64,000 nucleotides of DNA from Massilia putida (GCF_001941825.1 NZ_CP019037.1:124001-188000), one strand, 5' to 3'; shown: positions 8,508 through 17,344, counted from the stretch's first letter. Notes: a model not told the origin generated them from the sequence alone. Program-made: numbers and translations.

Positions 8508-9278
8508 ATGACACTCGAAGGCAAGCGCGTGATCGTCACCGGCACCGCCGGCGGCATCGGCGCCAGCGTATTGCGCGGCCTAGTCGCGGCCGGGGCGCGG
8601 GTCGCCGCCATGGACGTGAACGACGCCGCGGGACGGGAGCAGGCGGCACGTGCCGACGCGGCGGGGCCGGGGGCGGCCAGCTACTTCCACTGCGACGTGC
8701 GGTTGCGCGGCGAAGTGGAGGGCGCGTTCAGGGAGGCCATGGCGTGGCTGGGCGGTCTCGACGGCCTGGTCAACATCGCCGGCATCGAGCGCGCGGCGCC
8801 GGCGGAATCGATCGCCGACGCCGACTGGGACCTGATGTTCGACGTGAATGCGCGCGGCACCCTGAACACCAACCAGGCCGCCTTCCCGTACCTGCGCGAG
8901 CGCGGCGGGCGCATCCTGAACTTCGGTTCGGCCGCGGGCGTCATGGGACTGCCCGGCTGCGCCCATTACTCGGCGGCGAAGGCGGCCGTGCTGGGCTGGA
9001 CCCGGACCGTGGCCAAGGAGTGGGGGCGCCACGGCATCAGCGTCAACGCCGCCGCGCCGGGCATGTGGACGCCGATGTACGAGGCGCACCGCGCGCGCAT
9101 GGACGCCGCCGCGCTGGCCGACCACGACCGCATGATGGCCGGCCTGATTCCGCTTGGCGGCAGGCTGGGCGATCCCGACCGCGACATGACGCCCTTCGTC
9201 GTGTTCATGATGGGGGAGGGCGCGCGCTTCATCACCGGCCAGACGCTGGCCGTGGACGGCGGGCTGATGATCCCCTGA
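8508..9278 (+). CDS. Short-chain dehydrogenase/reductase
   Basis: 256 residues. It has the nucleotide loop 'VTGTAGGIGASV', 'NIAGIE' and the catalytic 'YSAAK' around residue 152. The ATG at 8508 was chosen because AGGGGAAAGAG precedes it; an upstream GTG at 8484 has no ribosome site. It ends the operon that began at 1430; a 115-base gap with operator site 2 follows. It likely acts on a ring alcohol or hydroxyacyl-CoA. Confidence 0.85.
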   Translation: MTLEGKRVIVTGTAGGIGASVLRGLVAAGARVAAMDVNDAAGREQAARADAAGPGAASYFHCDVRLRGEVEGAFREAMAWLGGLDGLVNIAGIERAAPAESIADADWDLMFDVNARGTLNTNQAAFPYLRERGGRILNFGSAAGVMGLPGCAHYSAAKAAVLGWTRTVAKEWGRHGISVNAAAPGMWTPMYEAHRARMDAAALADHDRMMAGLIPLGGRLGDPDRDMTPFVVFMMGEGARFITGQTLAVDGGLMIP

Positions 9279-9322
9279 AATCGGCGCAGGCCGGCGCATA
9301 TTGCTTGGCAATTCTCCATAAA

Positions 9323-9349
9323 TAGAGCACTATCTCGAAAAGTGTTCAA
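9323..9349. promoter_or_regulatory. Operator site 2 (TAGAGCA-N13-TGTTCAA)
   Basis: The right arm TGTTCAA (9343-9349) is a perfect consensus and the left arm TAGAGCA (9323-9329) is degenerate. Spacing is identical to site 1. It lies 45 bases before the P450 start; TCAAAT at 9346-9351 could be the -10 box. Confidence 0.6.
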
Positions 9350-9393
9350 ATTAGGCCGGGGCGATGTCCGGGCCAGACCAATGGAGGATGACA

Positions 9394-10668
9394 ATGAGCA
9401 GTGCAAGCAAAGTGAGCCTGGAGAGCGCCTATTCGGGCGTGGCCGACAACTACCGCGGCGAGGACGTCGACCTGCACGCGATCTATCGCGACATGCGCAG
9501 GAACTCGCCGATCATCGCCGAGAACTTCATGGGAAAGCTCGGGGTGCCGAACATCGCCGGGCTGGATCCGAACCGCCCGACCTTCACGGTGTTCAAGTAC
9601 AAGGAGGTGATGGCGGTCCTGCGCGACGCGGCCAACTACACCAGCGGCTTCATCGCCGAAGGCCTGGGGTCCTTCTTCGACGGCCTGATCCTCACCGGCA
9701 TGGATGGCGAGGCCCACAAGAAGGCGCGCGCGCTGCTGCAGCCGATCTTCATGCCCGAGGTCGTGAACAGCTGGCGCGACACCAAAATGGACCCGATCGT
9801 GCGCACGGAATTCCTGCAGCCGCTGGCGGCGGCCAGGAAGGCCGACTTGATGGAGTTCGGCCTGCTGTTCCCGATCCGCCTGATCTATGCGCTGATCGGC
9901 TTCCCCGGCAACGACCCCGAGAAGATCAAGCAATATGCGGCATGGGCGCTGGCGATCCTGGCCGGCCCCCAGGTCGATGCCGAGAAGGCCGCACAGGCGC
10001 GCAAGGCCGCCATGGAGGCAGCCAAGGCGCTGTACGACGCCACGCTCGAGGCGGTGGTGGAGGTACGCCGCAACGGTGCCGAGGGCGACGACCTCATCAG
10101 CCGCCTGATCCGCGCCGAAAGCGATGGCCGCCGCTTCGACGACCATGAGGTCACGACGTTCGTGCGCTCGCTGCTGCCGGCCGCCGCGGAGACGACTACG
10201 CGCACCTTTGGCACCCTGATGACCTTGCTGCTGGAGCGGCCCGAACTGCTGGCCCGCGTACGCGCCGACCGCAGCCTGGTGCCGAAGGCAATCGACGAGG
10301 CGATTCGCTTCGAGCCGGTCGCCACCTTCAAGGTGCGCCAGGCGGCGCAGGACCTGGAACTGGCCGGCATGGCGATCCCGAAAGGCGCCATGGTCCAGTG
10401 CATCGTCACGTCCGCCAACCGCGACGAGGAGGCCTTCGAGCGCAGCGAGGAATTCGATATCGACCGCAAGCTCAAGCCGTCGTTCGGCTTCGGCTTCGGC
10501 CCGCACATGTGCATCGGCCAGTTCATCGCCAAGACCGAACTGCAGGTCGCGCTCAACGCCGTGCTCGACCTGATGCCCAACCTGCGCCTCGACCCGGACC
10601 AGCCGCCGCCGCGCATCACCGGCGCCCAGCTGCGCGGGCCGAAGCACGTCCACGTGGTCTGGGATTGA
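9394..10668 (+). CDS. Cytochrome P450
   Basis: 424 residues. The heme-ligand loop 'FGFGFGPHMCIG' places the Cys at about residue 373. The K-helix ExxR is 'EAIR' and the I-helix reads 'AAAETTT', in place of the usual AGxET. GGAGG ends 6 bases before ATG 9394; the more upstream in-frame ATGs at 9364 and 9388 are worse. It is a soluble bacterial monooxygenase that would hydroxylate a hydrophobic substrate, taking electrons from a ferredoxin (candidate at 24430) and the reductase at 30457. In resin-acid clusters P450s of this kind (DitQ, DitU) hydroxylate the tricyclic skeleton. It stands alone between two operator sites. Confidence 0.9.
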   Translation: MSSASKVSLESAYSGVADNYRGEDVDLHAIYRDMRRNSPIIAENFMGKLGVPNIAGLDPNRPTFTVFKYKEVMAVLRDAANYTSGFIAEGLGSFFDGLILTGMDGEAHKKARALLQPIFMPEVVNSWRDTKMDPIVRTEFLQPLAAARKADLMEFGLLFPIRLIYALIGFPGNDPEKIKQYAAWALAILAGPQVDAEKAAQARKAAMEAAKALYDATLEAVVEVRRNGAEGDDLISRLIRAESDGRRFDDHEVTTFVRSLLPAAAETTTRTFGTLMTLLLERPELLARVRADRSLVPKAIDEAIRFEPVATFKVRQAAQDLELAGMAIPKGAMVQCIVTSANRDEEAFERSEEFDIDRKLKPSFGFGFGPHMCIGQFIAKTELQVALNAVLDLMPNLRLDPDQPPPRITGAQLRGPKHVHVVWD

Positions 10669-10684
10669 ACGCTTCGAAATTTTT

Positions 10685-10711
10685 ATGAACAGAATCTAAA
10701 AAAGTGTTTAA
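10685..10711. promoter_or_regulatory. Operator site 3 (ATGAACA-N13-TGTTTAA)
   Basis: Arms are ATGAACA at 10685-10691 and TGTTTAA at 10705-10711. It lies in the 125-base gap before the amidohydrolase. A second inverted repeat (10687-10730) overlaps it. Confidence 0.6.
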
Positions 10712-10730
10712 AAAAATCCGGATTCTGTTC
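10687..10730. repeat. Perfect 10-base inverted repeat around operator 3
   Basis: GAACAGAATC (10687-10696) and GATTCTGTTC (10721-10730) are exact reverse complements separated by 24 AT-rich bases. There is no T-run after the right arm, so a regulatory role is more likely than a terminator. TAGAAT at 10731-10736 could be a -10 box. Confidence 0.6.
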
Positions 10731-10793
10731 TAGAATTGACGGCAGAAGAAAGCCGTTCCGCATTGGAGCGTATTCCATTCCTTGGAGACAAAC

Positions 10794-12101
10794 ATGAAAT
10801 TTGAAGACCTGATCCTCGTCAGCGTGGACGACCATGCGATCGAACCGCGCGGCGCTTTCGACCGCCACATGCCAGCCAGGTTCAAGGGCCGCCAGCCGCG
10901 CGTGGAGAACATCAAGGGCCGCGACGTCTGGGTGTTCGAAGACCGCGCGACCGGCTACATGGGACTGAACTCGGTGGTTGGCCGCCCGAAGGAGGAGTAC
11001 GGCATGGAGCCGCTCTCCTACGAGCAGATGCGCCGCGGCACCTGGGACATCAAGGCGCGCGTCGAGGACATGAACGCCAACGGCGTGCTCGGTTCGCTGT
11101 GCTTTCCGACCTTCCCGGGCTTCGCCGGCCAGCGCTTCCAGATGATGAACGACAAGGAAGTCAGCCTCGCCGCGATCCAGGCCTACAACGACTGGCACCT
11201 GCACGACTGGTGCAACGCCGCGCCGGGCCGTTTCATCCCGCTGATGATGGTGCCCTGGTGGGACATGCAGGCCGCCGCGGCGGAAGTCAAGCGCCTCGCG
11301 GCCCAGGGCGTGCACGCGCTGACGCTGTCCGACAACCCGACCGTGCACGGCTACCCGTCGATCCACAACGACCACTGGGATCCGCTGTGGAAGGCGTGTG
11401 CCGACAACGACGTCGTCATCTGCTGCCACATCGGCACCGGCGTCAAGGCCGCCCACGCGTCGGACGAATCGCCGATCGACGCCTGGATCACCTCGATGCC
11501 GATCTCGATCTCGAATTCGGCCGCGGACTGGATCTGGGCCCCGATGTGGAAGAAGTATCCGAAGCTGCGCATGGCGTTGTCGGAAGGCGGCATCGGCTGG
11601 ATTCCTTACCTGCTGGAGCGCGCGGATTTTACTCACAGCCATCACCACGAGTGGACCAATTCCAACTTCGGCGGCAAGAAGCCCAGCGAGATCTTCAACG
11701 AACATATCATCACCTGCTTCATCGAGGATGCGTTCGGCCTGAAGAACCTGGATTCGATCAATGTCGACAAGGTCACGTGGGAATGCGACTACCCGCACTC
11801 CGACTGCACCTGGCCGCACTCGGCCGACGTGTTCTGGAAGCAGGCGCAGCACCTGTCGGACGAGGTGATCAACAAGATCACCCACCTGAACGCGATGCGC
11901 GAGTTTTCGTACGACCCGTTCGCCATCCTCGGCCGCGAAAACTGCACGGTCGGCGCCCTCAAGGCCCAGGCTACGCACGTCAGCACCGAACCCGCCCTGG
12001 GCCTGGGCGGCGCCGCGCCGGAACGTGACCCGAACCGTCCGGTGACGTCGGGCGACATCAACAAGATGTTCGCCGCCGCCGACGCGCAGACCGCGCTCTG
12101 A
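10794..12101 (+). CDS. Amidohydrolase family protein (amidohydrolase_2, PF04909 type)
   Basis: 435 residues. It opens with 'VSVDDHAIEP', the metal-binding strand of the ACMSD-like TIM-barrel hydrolases/decarboxylases, followed by 'CCHIGTG', 'SEGGIGWIPYLLERADF' and 'CDYPHSD', which carry the other expected His and Asp ligands. The start was taken at the ATG after TTGGAGACA. These enzymes hydrolyse or decarboxylate ring-cleavage products; members are recurrent in steroid and terpenoid gene sets. It is controlled from the gap holding operator 3 and is probably the first gene of the 10.8-16.3 kb operon. Confidence 0.8.
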   Translation: MKFEDLILVSVDDHAIEPRGAFDRHMPARFKGRQPRVENIKGRDVWVFEDRATGYMGLNSVVGRPKEEYGMEPLSYEQMRRGTWDIKARVEDMNANGVLGSLCFPTFPGFAGQRFQMMNDKEVSLAAIQAYNDWHLHDWCNAAPGRFIPLMMVPWWDMQAAAAEVKRLAAQGVHALTLSDNPTVHGYPSIHNDHWDPLWKACADNDVVICCHIGTGVKAAHASDESPIDAWITSMPISISNSAADWIWAPMWKKYPKLRMALSEGGIGWIPYLLERADFTHSHHHEWTNSNFGGKKPSEIFNEHIITCFIEDAFGLKNLDSINVDKVTWECDYPHSDCTWPHSADVFWKQAQHLSDEVINKITHLNAMREFSYDPFAILGRENCTVGALKAQATHVSTEPALGLGGAAPERDPNRPVTSGDINKMFAAADAQTAL

Positions 12102-12113
12102 CCCCTCACTGCC

Positions 12114-12152
12114 GCGATCGTTCCGCGCCGGCGCGCGTGGAGCGATCGTTCC
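12114..12152. repeat. Direct repeat GCGATCGTTCC x2
   Basis: GCGATCGTTCC occurs at 12114-12124 and 12142-12152, in the 77-base gap between the amidohydrolase and the next acyl-CoA dehydrogenase. The second copy is part of a near-palindrome GGAGCGATCGTTCC. The function is unknown; it could be a regulatory site or an RNA structure. Confidence 0.45.
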
Positions 12153-12178
12153 AATGCCCATTCGAAGCATGAGCGACC

Positions 12179-13324
12179 ATGTCCATTGACCAGTTCACCT
12201 ACAGCCCCATTCCGCCCGAGGCCGAGGCGATCCGCGCCGAGGTGCGCGGCTTCCTCGCCGATGCGCTGGCGGATGTCCCGCCGACCCGGCGCGCCGAGTC
12301 CTGGATGGGATTCGATGCCCGCTTCAGCCGTCGCCTGGGCGAGCGCGGCTGGATCGGCATGGCCTTGCCGAAACGCTACGGCGGCGCCGAGGCCAGTGCA
12401 TTCTCCCGCTACGTGGTGATCGAGGAACTGCTGGCGGCCGGCGCGCCCGTGTCGGCGCACTGGTTCGCCGACCGCCAGAGCGGTCCGCAGATCCTGCACT
12501 ACGGCAGCGATGCCCAGAAGGACTTCCATCTGCCCGCGATCTGCCGCGGCGAGCAGTTCTTTTGCATCGGCATGAGCGAGCCGAACTCCGGCTCCGACCT
12601 GGCCTCGATCAAGAGCAGCGCCCGGCGCGCCGGCGACAAGTGGATCGTCAACGGCCAGAAAGTCTGGACGACCAACGCCCACCGCTCGCACTACATGATC
12701 GCGCTGCTGCGCACCGATCCGGACAGCCGGCGCAACGAAGGCCTGTCGCAGTTCATCGTCGACCTGTCGCTGCCGGGCATCACGATCCGCCCGATCAAGG
12801 ACCTGACCGGCGCGAGCCATTTCAACGAGGTGTTCTTCGACGACGTGGCGCTCGACGCCGGCGCCCTGGTCGGCACCGAGGGCCAGGGCTGGGCCCAGGT
12901 CACGGCCGAGCTGGCGTTCGAACGCAGCGGGCCGGAACGCTTCCTGAGTTCCATCACCCTGCTGCAGTCGCTGCTCGGGGCGATCGGCGCCGACCCCGAC
13001 GCGCTGCAGGCCAGGGATATCGGCCGCCTGACCGCGCGGCTGGTCACCTTGCGCCAGATGTCGCTGGCGGTCACCGCTCAGCTGGCGGCCGGCCGCAACC
13101 CGGCCTGGGAAGCGTCGGTCGTCAAGGAACTGGGCACGAGTTTCGAGCAGGAAATCCCGGAGCTGGCCGAGGCGCTGCTGGACGTTGCCCCCGCCACGCG
13201 CGGCGGCGGCGAACATGCCCGCGTCCTGGCCTACCTGATGCAGGAGGCTCCTTCATTTTCACTGCGCGGCGGTACGCGCGAAATACTCCGCGGGATCATC
13301 GCGCGCGGATTGGGAATGCGTTAA
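12179..13324 (+). CDS. Acyl-CoA dehydrogenase, first subunit of a pair
   Basis: 381 residues with the normal N-terminal, beta and C-terminal acyl-CoA dehydrogenase domains: 'GMSEPNSGSDLAS' around 140, 'WIVNGQKVWTT' around 160, and the 'GGTREILRGIIAR' terminus. It lies 2 bases before a second, degenerate dehydrogenase. Such adjacent pairs form alpha2beta2 enzymes in cholesterol and other polycyclic side-chain degradation. FAD-dependent; electrons go to ETF. The catalytic base cannot be placed with certainty by eye. Confidence 0.85.
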   Translation: MSIDQFTYSPIPPEAEAIRAEVRGFLADALADVPPTRRAESWMGFDARFSRRLGERGWIGMALPKRYGGAEASAFSRYVVIEELLAAGAPVSAHWFADRQSGPQILHYGSDAQKDFHLPAICRGEQFFCIGMSEPNSGSDLASIKSSARRAGDKWIVNGQKVWTTNAHRSHYMIALLRTDPDSRRNEGLSQFIVDLSLPGITIRPIKDLTGASHFNEVFFDDVALDAGALVGTEGQGWAQVTAELAFERSGPERFLSSITLLQSLLGAIGADPDALQARDIGRLTARLVTLRQMSLAVTAQLAAGRNPAWEASVVKELGTSFEQEIPELAEALLDVAPATRGGGEHARVLAYLMQEAPSFSLRGGTREILRGIIARGLGMR

Positions 13325-13326
13325 TC

Positions 13327-14382
13327 ATGAGACAAATGTTCGATTCTACGGTCGAGCGCCTGTTCGCCGACCTGACCAGCCCCGCTGCGGTGCTGGCGTG
13401 CGAGGACGGCCCCTGGCCGCAAGCGATGTGGACGGCTGTCGAGGAGTCCGGCTTTCCGCTGGCGCTGGCACCCGAGGCGCTGGGCGGGGCGGGCGCCAGC
13501 TGGGCCGACGTGTGCGGTGTGATCCGCCTGGCCGGACGCTTCAACCTGCCGTTGCCGCTGCCGGAAGCCATGCTCGCCAACTGGCTGCTGGGGGCGGCGG
13601 GGCTGGCGCCGGCCAGCGGCGCGGTCAGCGTCGCCGGCGCCGGCGCGCTGCGCCTGCGGGACGGCGTGGTGAGCGGCGAAGCGCTCGACGTGCCCTGGGG
13701 CGACGCCGTGCCGCTGGTGGTGGCGGTGGCCGGGGGCGCCGAGCCCGCCGTCGTGCTGCTGCCGACGGGCGCGGCCCGCCGCCGCGATGGCGCCAACGTC
13801 GCCGCCGAGTCGCGCGCGACACTGCTGTTCGAGGACGTGGCGCCGGTCGCCCAGGCGCCGCTGCCGGCGGGCTGGCCGGTCGATGTGCTGCTGCTGGGCG
13901 GCGCCATGGTGCGCGCGGCCCAGATCGCCGGTGCGCTGGAAGGCGTGCTGGCACTGGCCACCGCGTATGCCGGCGAACGGGTCCAGTTCGGCAAGCCGAT
14001 CGGCAGCTTCCAGGCGATCCAGCACCAGGTCGCGGTGCTGGCCGAGCACGCCGCCGCGGCGGTCATGGCGTCCGAAGCGGCGTTCGCGGCGGCCGACACG
14101 CGCATCGTGCGGCTGCAGGCGATCGCCGCCAAGATCTGTGCCTCCGAGGCGGCCGGCATCGGCGCCGGCGTGGCCCACGCGGTGCACGGCGCGATCGGTT
14201 TTACGCACGAGCACTCGCTGCACCTGAGCACGCGCCGCCTGTGGTCCTGGCGCAGCGAGTTCGGTTCGGCCAGCGCCTGGTCGCAGCGGCTGGGGCGGGC
14301 GGTCTGCGCCGCCGGTCCGGAAGGTTTCTGGCCCGGCGTCACCGACGGCCGGTTCGACACCCTGCAGGAGCAGAGCGCATGA
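13327..14382 (+). CDS. Acyl-CoA dehydrogenase-like second subunit
   Basis: 351 residues and clearly shortened in the middle domain. It keeps the flavin/subunit segment 'RVQFGKPIGSFQAIQHQVA' and 'HAVHGAIGFTHEHSLH', but has no EGT/GGTxE end and a low-complexity Ala/Gly middle. This matches the beta chains of heteromeric acyl-CoA dehydrogenases (the FadE26/27 and FadE28/29 type). It starts 2 bases after the partner's stop and overlaps the crotonase start (ATGA). Confidence 0.8.
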   Translation: MRQMFDSTVERLFADLTSPAAVLACEDGPWPQAMWTAVEESGFPLALAPEALGGAGASWADVCGVIRLAGRFNLPLPLPEAMLANWLLGAAGLAPASGAVSVAGAGALRLRDGVVSGEALDVPWGDAVPLVVAVAGGAEPAVVLLPTGAARRRDGANVAAESRATLLFEDVAPVAQAPLPAGWPVDVLLLGGAMVRAAQIAGALEGVLALATAYAGERVQFGKPIGSFQAIQHQVAVLAEHAAAAVMASEAAFAAADTRIVRLQAIAAKICASEAAGIGAGVAHAVHGAIGFTHEHSLHLSTRRLWSWRSEFGSASAWSQRLGRAVCAAGPEGFWPGVTDGRFDTLQEQSA

Positions 14383-15179
14383 GCCCCTTCCTGGCAATCG
14401 AACGCGAGGGCGCGATCCTGACCGTGCGGATGGACAGCCCCGAGACACGCAACGCCCTGAGCACGCCGGCGCAGATGCAGGAATTCGTCGACCTGTGCGC
14501 GGCGGTGCGGCTGGACCGGAGCGTCAAGGTAATCATCCTGACGGGGAACGGCCCCGCCTTCTGCGCCGGCGGCAACGTCAAGGACATGGCCGAGCGCGGC
14601 GGTATCTTCGCCGGCTCGCCGTACGAGGTCAGCGAGAGCTACCGCAACGGCATCCAGCGCATCCCGACCTGCCTGTACAACCTGGACGTGCCGGTGATCG
14701 CGGCGCTGAACGGACCGGCGATCGGCGCTGGCCTCGATCTCGCCTGCATGTGCGATGTGCGGATCGCGGCCGAGGGCGCCAAGTTCGCGGAGAGCTTCGT
14801 CAAGCTGGGCATCGTTCCGGGCGACGGCGGTGCCTGGCTGCTGCCGCGCATCGTCGGCATGCCAAAGGCCAGCCTGATGGCGCTGACCGGCGACGCGATC
14901 GACGCCGCCACCGCGCTCGCGTGGGGCCTGGTGACCGAGGTGGTGCCGGCGGCGCAGTTGCAGGACGCGGCGCTGGCGCTCGCGCGGCGCATGGCGGCCA
15001 ATCCTTCGCACGGCCTGCGCCTGACCAAGCGCCTGCTGCGCGAGGGGCAGCACATGCGGCTCGATTCGCTGCTCGAGATGTCGGCCGCCTACCAGGCGCT
15101 GGCCCATCACACCGAGGACCATGCGGAGGCTGTCTCCGCGTTCCTCGGCAAGCGCGAACCGCAATACCAGGGCCGCTAG
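14379..15179 (+). CDS. Crotonase (enoyl-CoA hydratase/isomerase family)
   Basis: 266 residues with the oxyanion-hole motifs 'FCAGGNVKDM' and 'GPAIGAGLDLACMCD'. The two Glu residues of true hydratases are not conserved: Asp stands in LDLACMCD and the usual PE is replaced in 'FAESFVKLGIVPGDGG'. It may therefore be an isomerase, a C-C hydrolase or a ring-opening crotonase. The ATG overlaps the preceding stop, so it is translationally coupled to the dehydrogenase pair that would make its enoyl-CoA substrate. Confidence 0.8.
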   Translation: MSPFLAIEREGAILTVRMDSPETRNALSTPAQMQEFVDLCAAVRLDRSVKVIILTGNGPAFCAGGNVKDMAERGGIFAGSPYEVSESYRNGIQRIPTCLYNLDVPVIAALNGPAIGAGLDLACMCDVRIAAEGAKFAESFVKLGIVPGDGGAWLLPRIVGMPKASLMALTGDAIDAATALAWGLVTEVVPAAQLQDAALALARRMAANPSHGLRLTKRLLREGQHMRLDSLLEMSAAYQALAHHTEDHAEAVSAFLGKREPQYQGR

Positions 15180-15206
15180 GCCCGCATTATCACCAGGAGA
15201 AGCAGC

Positions 15207-16331
15207 ATGCGCAGTGTGTTCCGTGAAGACCACCAGATGTTCCGCGAGATGGCCCGGCGGTTCATCGAAAACGAGATCGTGCCGCACCTGGCGGAGTGGG
15301 AGCACGCGGGCATCGTGCCGAAGTCGGTGTGGCGCAAGGCCGGCGAGGTCGGGCTGCTGTGCTCCACCGTGCCGGAGGAGTACGGCGGGGCCGGCGGGGA
15401 CTTCGGCCACTCGGCCGTGATGATCGAGGAGCTGGCGCGCGTGAATGCCACCGCGATCGGCTTCACGACCCATTCCGAGATCGTGGCGCCCTATATCGTC
15501 GCGTACGGCAGCGAGGAGCAGAAGCACCGCTGGCTGCCGCGGATGGTCAGCGGCGAGATGATCGGCGTGATCGCGATGAGCGAGCCGGGCATCGGTTCCG
15601 ACCTGCGCTCGATGCGCACCAGCGCGCGGCGCGACGGCGACGATTACGTCGTGAACGGCCAGAAGACGTTCATCACGAACGGCGGCAACGCCGACCTGAT
15701 GGTCACCGCGACCAAGCTGGATCCCGGTGCAAAGGAACTGACCCTGATCTGCGTCGAGGCCGACCGGCCCGGCTTCTCGAAGGGCAAGCTGCTGGAAAAG
15801 ATCGGCCTGAAGGGACAGGATACGTCCGAGCTGTTCTTCGACGACGTGCGGGTCCCGGTATCAAACCGCCTGGGCGAGGAAAACAAAGGTTTTTCGTACC
15901 TGACGCACCAGCTGGCGTGGGAGCGCACGATCATCGGCCTGCGGGCCGCCGCGAGCATCGAAGCGCTGCTCGAGGACACGCTGGAATACGTGCGCGAGCG
16001 CAAGGTGTTCGGCAAGTCGGTATTCGACTTCCAGAACACCAAGTTCAAACTGGCCGAGTGCAAGGCCCAGGCCACGATGCTGCGCGTGTTCGTCGACGAC
16101 TGCCTGGGCAAGGCGATGCGCGGCGAGCTGTCGGCCGAGGTTGGCGCGATGTGCAAGCTGATGGGATCGGAGATGCAGGGCAGGGTGCTCGACGAGCTGC
16201 TGCAGCTGCACGGCGGCTACGGGTTCATGAGCGAGTACAAGATCAGCCGCGCCTGGGTCGACGCCCGCGTCGCGCGCATCTACGGCGGCACGTCCGAGAT
16301 CATGAAGGAAATCATCGCCCGCTCGCTGTAG
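15207..16331 (+). CDS. Acyl-CoA dehydrogenase
   Basis: 374 residues, normal length. It shows 'IAMSEPGIGSDLRSM', 'YVVNGQKTFITNGG' and the terminal 'RIYGGTSEIMKEIIARSL', as in long-chain/isovaleryl-type enzymes. Ribosome site AGGAGA precedes ATG 15207. It closes the 10.8-16.3 kb operon and converges on lysR with only 4 bases between the stops. FAD enzyme; electrons go to ETF. Confidence 0.88.
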   Translation: MRSVFREDHQMFREMARRFIENEIVPHLAEWEHAGIVPKSVWRKAGEVGLLCSTVPEEYGGAGGDFGHSAVMIEELARVNATAIGFTTHSEIVAPYIVAYGSEEQKHRWLPRMVSGEMIGVIAMSEPGIGSDLRSMRTSARRDGDDYVVNGQKTFITNGGNADLMVTATKLDPGAKELTLICVEADRPGFSKGKLLEKIGLKGQDTSELFFDDVRVPVSNRLGEENKGFSYLTHQLAWERTIIGLRAAASIEALLEDTLEYVRERKVFGKSVFDFQNTKFKLAECKAQATMLRVFVDDCLGKAMRGELSAEVGAMCKLMGSEMQGRVLDELLQLHGGYGFMSEYKISRAWVDARVARIYGGTSEIMKEIIARSL

Positions 16332-16335
16332 CCCC

Positions 16336-17247
16336 TCAGCCTCCGCTGGTCCTGATCAGGAACTGGCGGAACGCCTCGCCCGGCTGCGCCAGCGGCCGGT
16401 CGCGGTGCCAGATCAGTCCCACCTCCATGTCCGGCACGACGTCCAGGATCGGCCGTGTCTCGATCTTCTTGCCCTCGAGCGACCAGTGGCGGTACACCAT
16501 GTCCGACAGGATGCTCACGCCGAAGCCATGGGCGATCAGCCCGCGCAGCGCTTCCATCGAACTGGTGCGGAAGGCGATGTGCGGCTGCACGCCGCGTGCG
16601 GCCCAGTAGCGCAGGGTCGACGCCTCGCTCTCGTCCACCGTCACCTGGATATACGGATAGGCCGCGATGTCGGACAGCGCGGCATTGTCCTTGCCGAGCA
16701 GTGGATGGTCGGCCGCCATCCACAACTGCCGGCGCGACCGTACCAGCACGTGGTGGCCGAACCGTTCCCGCTCCGGCAGGTTCGACAGGATCACCACGCC
16801 GACATCCAGCCGTCCCGACGCGACCTCCTCCTCGATGGCCTCGCGATGCATGTCCGCCAGGTCGATTTCGACATCGGGATACTGGTCGCGGAAGCGCGCC
16901 AGCAGCGGCGGCAGGAAATAGCCGAGCAGCGTGTACGAGGCCCCGACCCGCAGCGTGCCGGCCAGCTGCAGCGCCGGCAGGTGCTGCTCGCGCAGGCAGT
17001 CGGCCAGCGAGTCGAGGATGCCGCGCGTGCGGTGATAGAAGCGCTGGCCGTCGGCCGTGAGGGCGACCCCGTGCGGCCTGCGCTCGAACAGGCGCACGCC
17101 AAGCTCCTGCTCCAGCATCAGCACCGCATTGGTGATCGCCGACTGCGACACGTGGGCGCGCGTGGCGGCCATCGAGAAGCGGCCGGTCTCGGCCGCGGCC
17201 ACGAAGTAGCGCAGCTGGCGCAGGGTGACGTTATCGGTGCTGGACAT
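16336..17247 (-). CDS. LysR-family transcriptional regulator
   Basis: 303 residues. The N-terminal winged helix-turn-helix (residues 8-66) reads 'LRQLRYFVAAAETGRF' and 'HVSQSAITNAVLMLEQELG'. The rest is a periplasmic-binding-protein-like effector domain. It is divergent from the 2-oxoacid oxidoreductase gene with 97 bases between starts, a normal arrangement for control of the neighbour, and operator site 4 lies in that gap. Effector unknown. Confidence 0.9.
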   Translation of the reverse strand: MSSTDNVTLRQLRYFVAAAETGRFSMAATRAHVSQSAITNAVLMLEQELGVRLFERRPHGVALTADGQRFYHRTRGILDSLADCLREQHLPALQLAGTLRVGASYTLLGYFLPPLLARFRDQYPDVEIDLADMHREAIEEEVASGRLDVGVVILSNLPERERFGHHVLVRSRRQLWMAADHPLLGKDNAALSDIAAYPYIQVTVDESEASTLRYWAARGVQPHIAFRTSSMEALRGLIAHGFGVSILSDMVYRHWSLEGKKIETRPILDVVPDMEVGLIWHRDRPLAQPGEAFRQFLIRTSGG

Positions 17248-17292
17248 GCGTTTTTCTGATACCTGGGCTCATGATTCTTGATTTTACGATAG

Positions 17293-17319
17293 TTAAACAT
17301 GTTTGTAGAATCTGTTCAT
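17293..17319. promoter_or_regulatory. Operator site 4 (TTAAACA-N13-TGTTCAT)
   Basis: TTAAACA (17293-17299) and TGTTCAT (17313-17319) lie in the divergent lysR/oxidoreductase gap, 26 bases from the oxidoreductase start. TTAAAC and TCATAA (17316-17321) are spaced by 17 bases as weak -35/-10 boxes. Confidence 0.65.
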
Positions 17320-17344
17320 AAAAATTTTTGACGGAGACCCATCC

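Noticed and set aside
10687..10730. Rho-independent terminator after the P450 gene
   Set aside because: The stem is AT-rich, the loop is 24 bases, no T-run follows, and it overlaps an operator.
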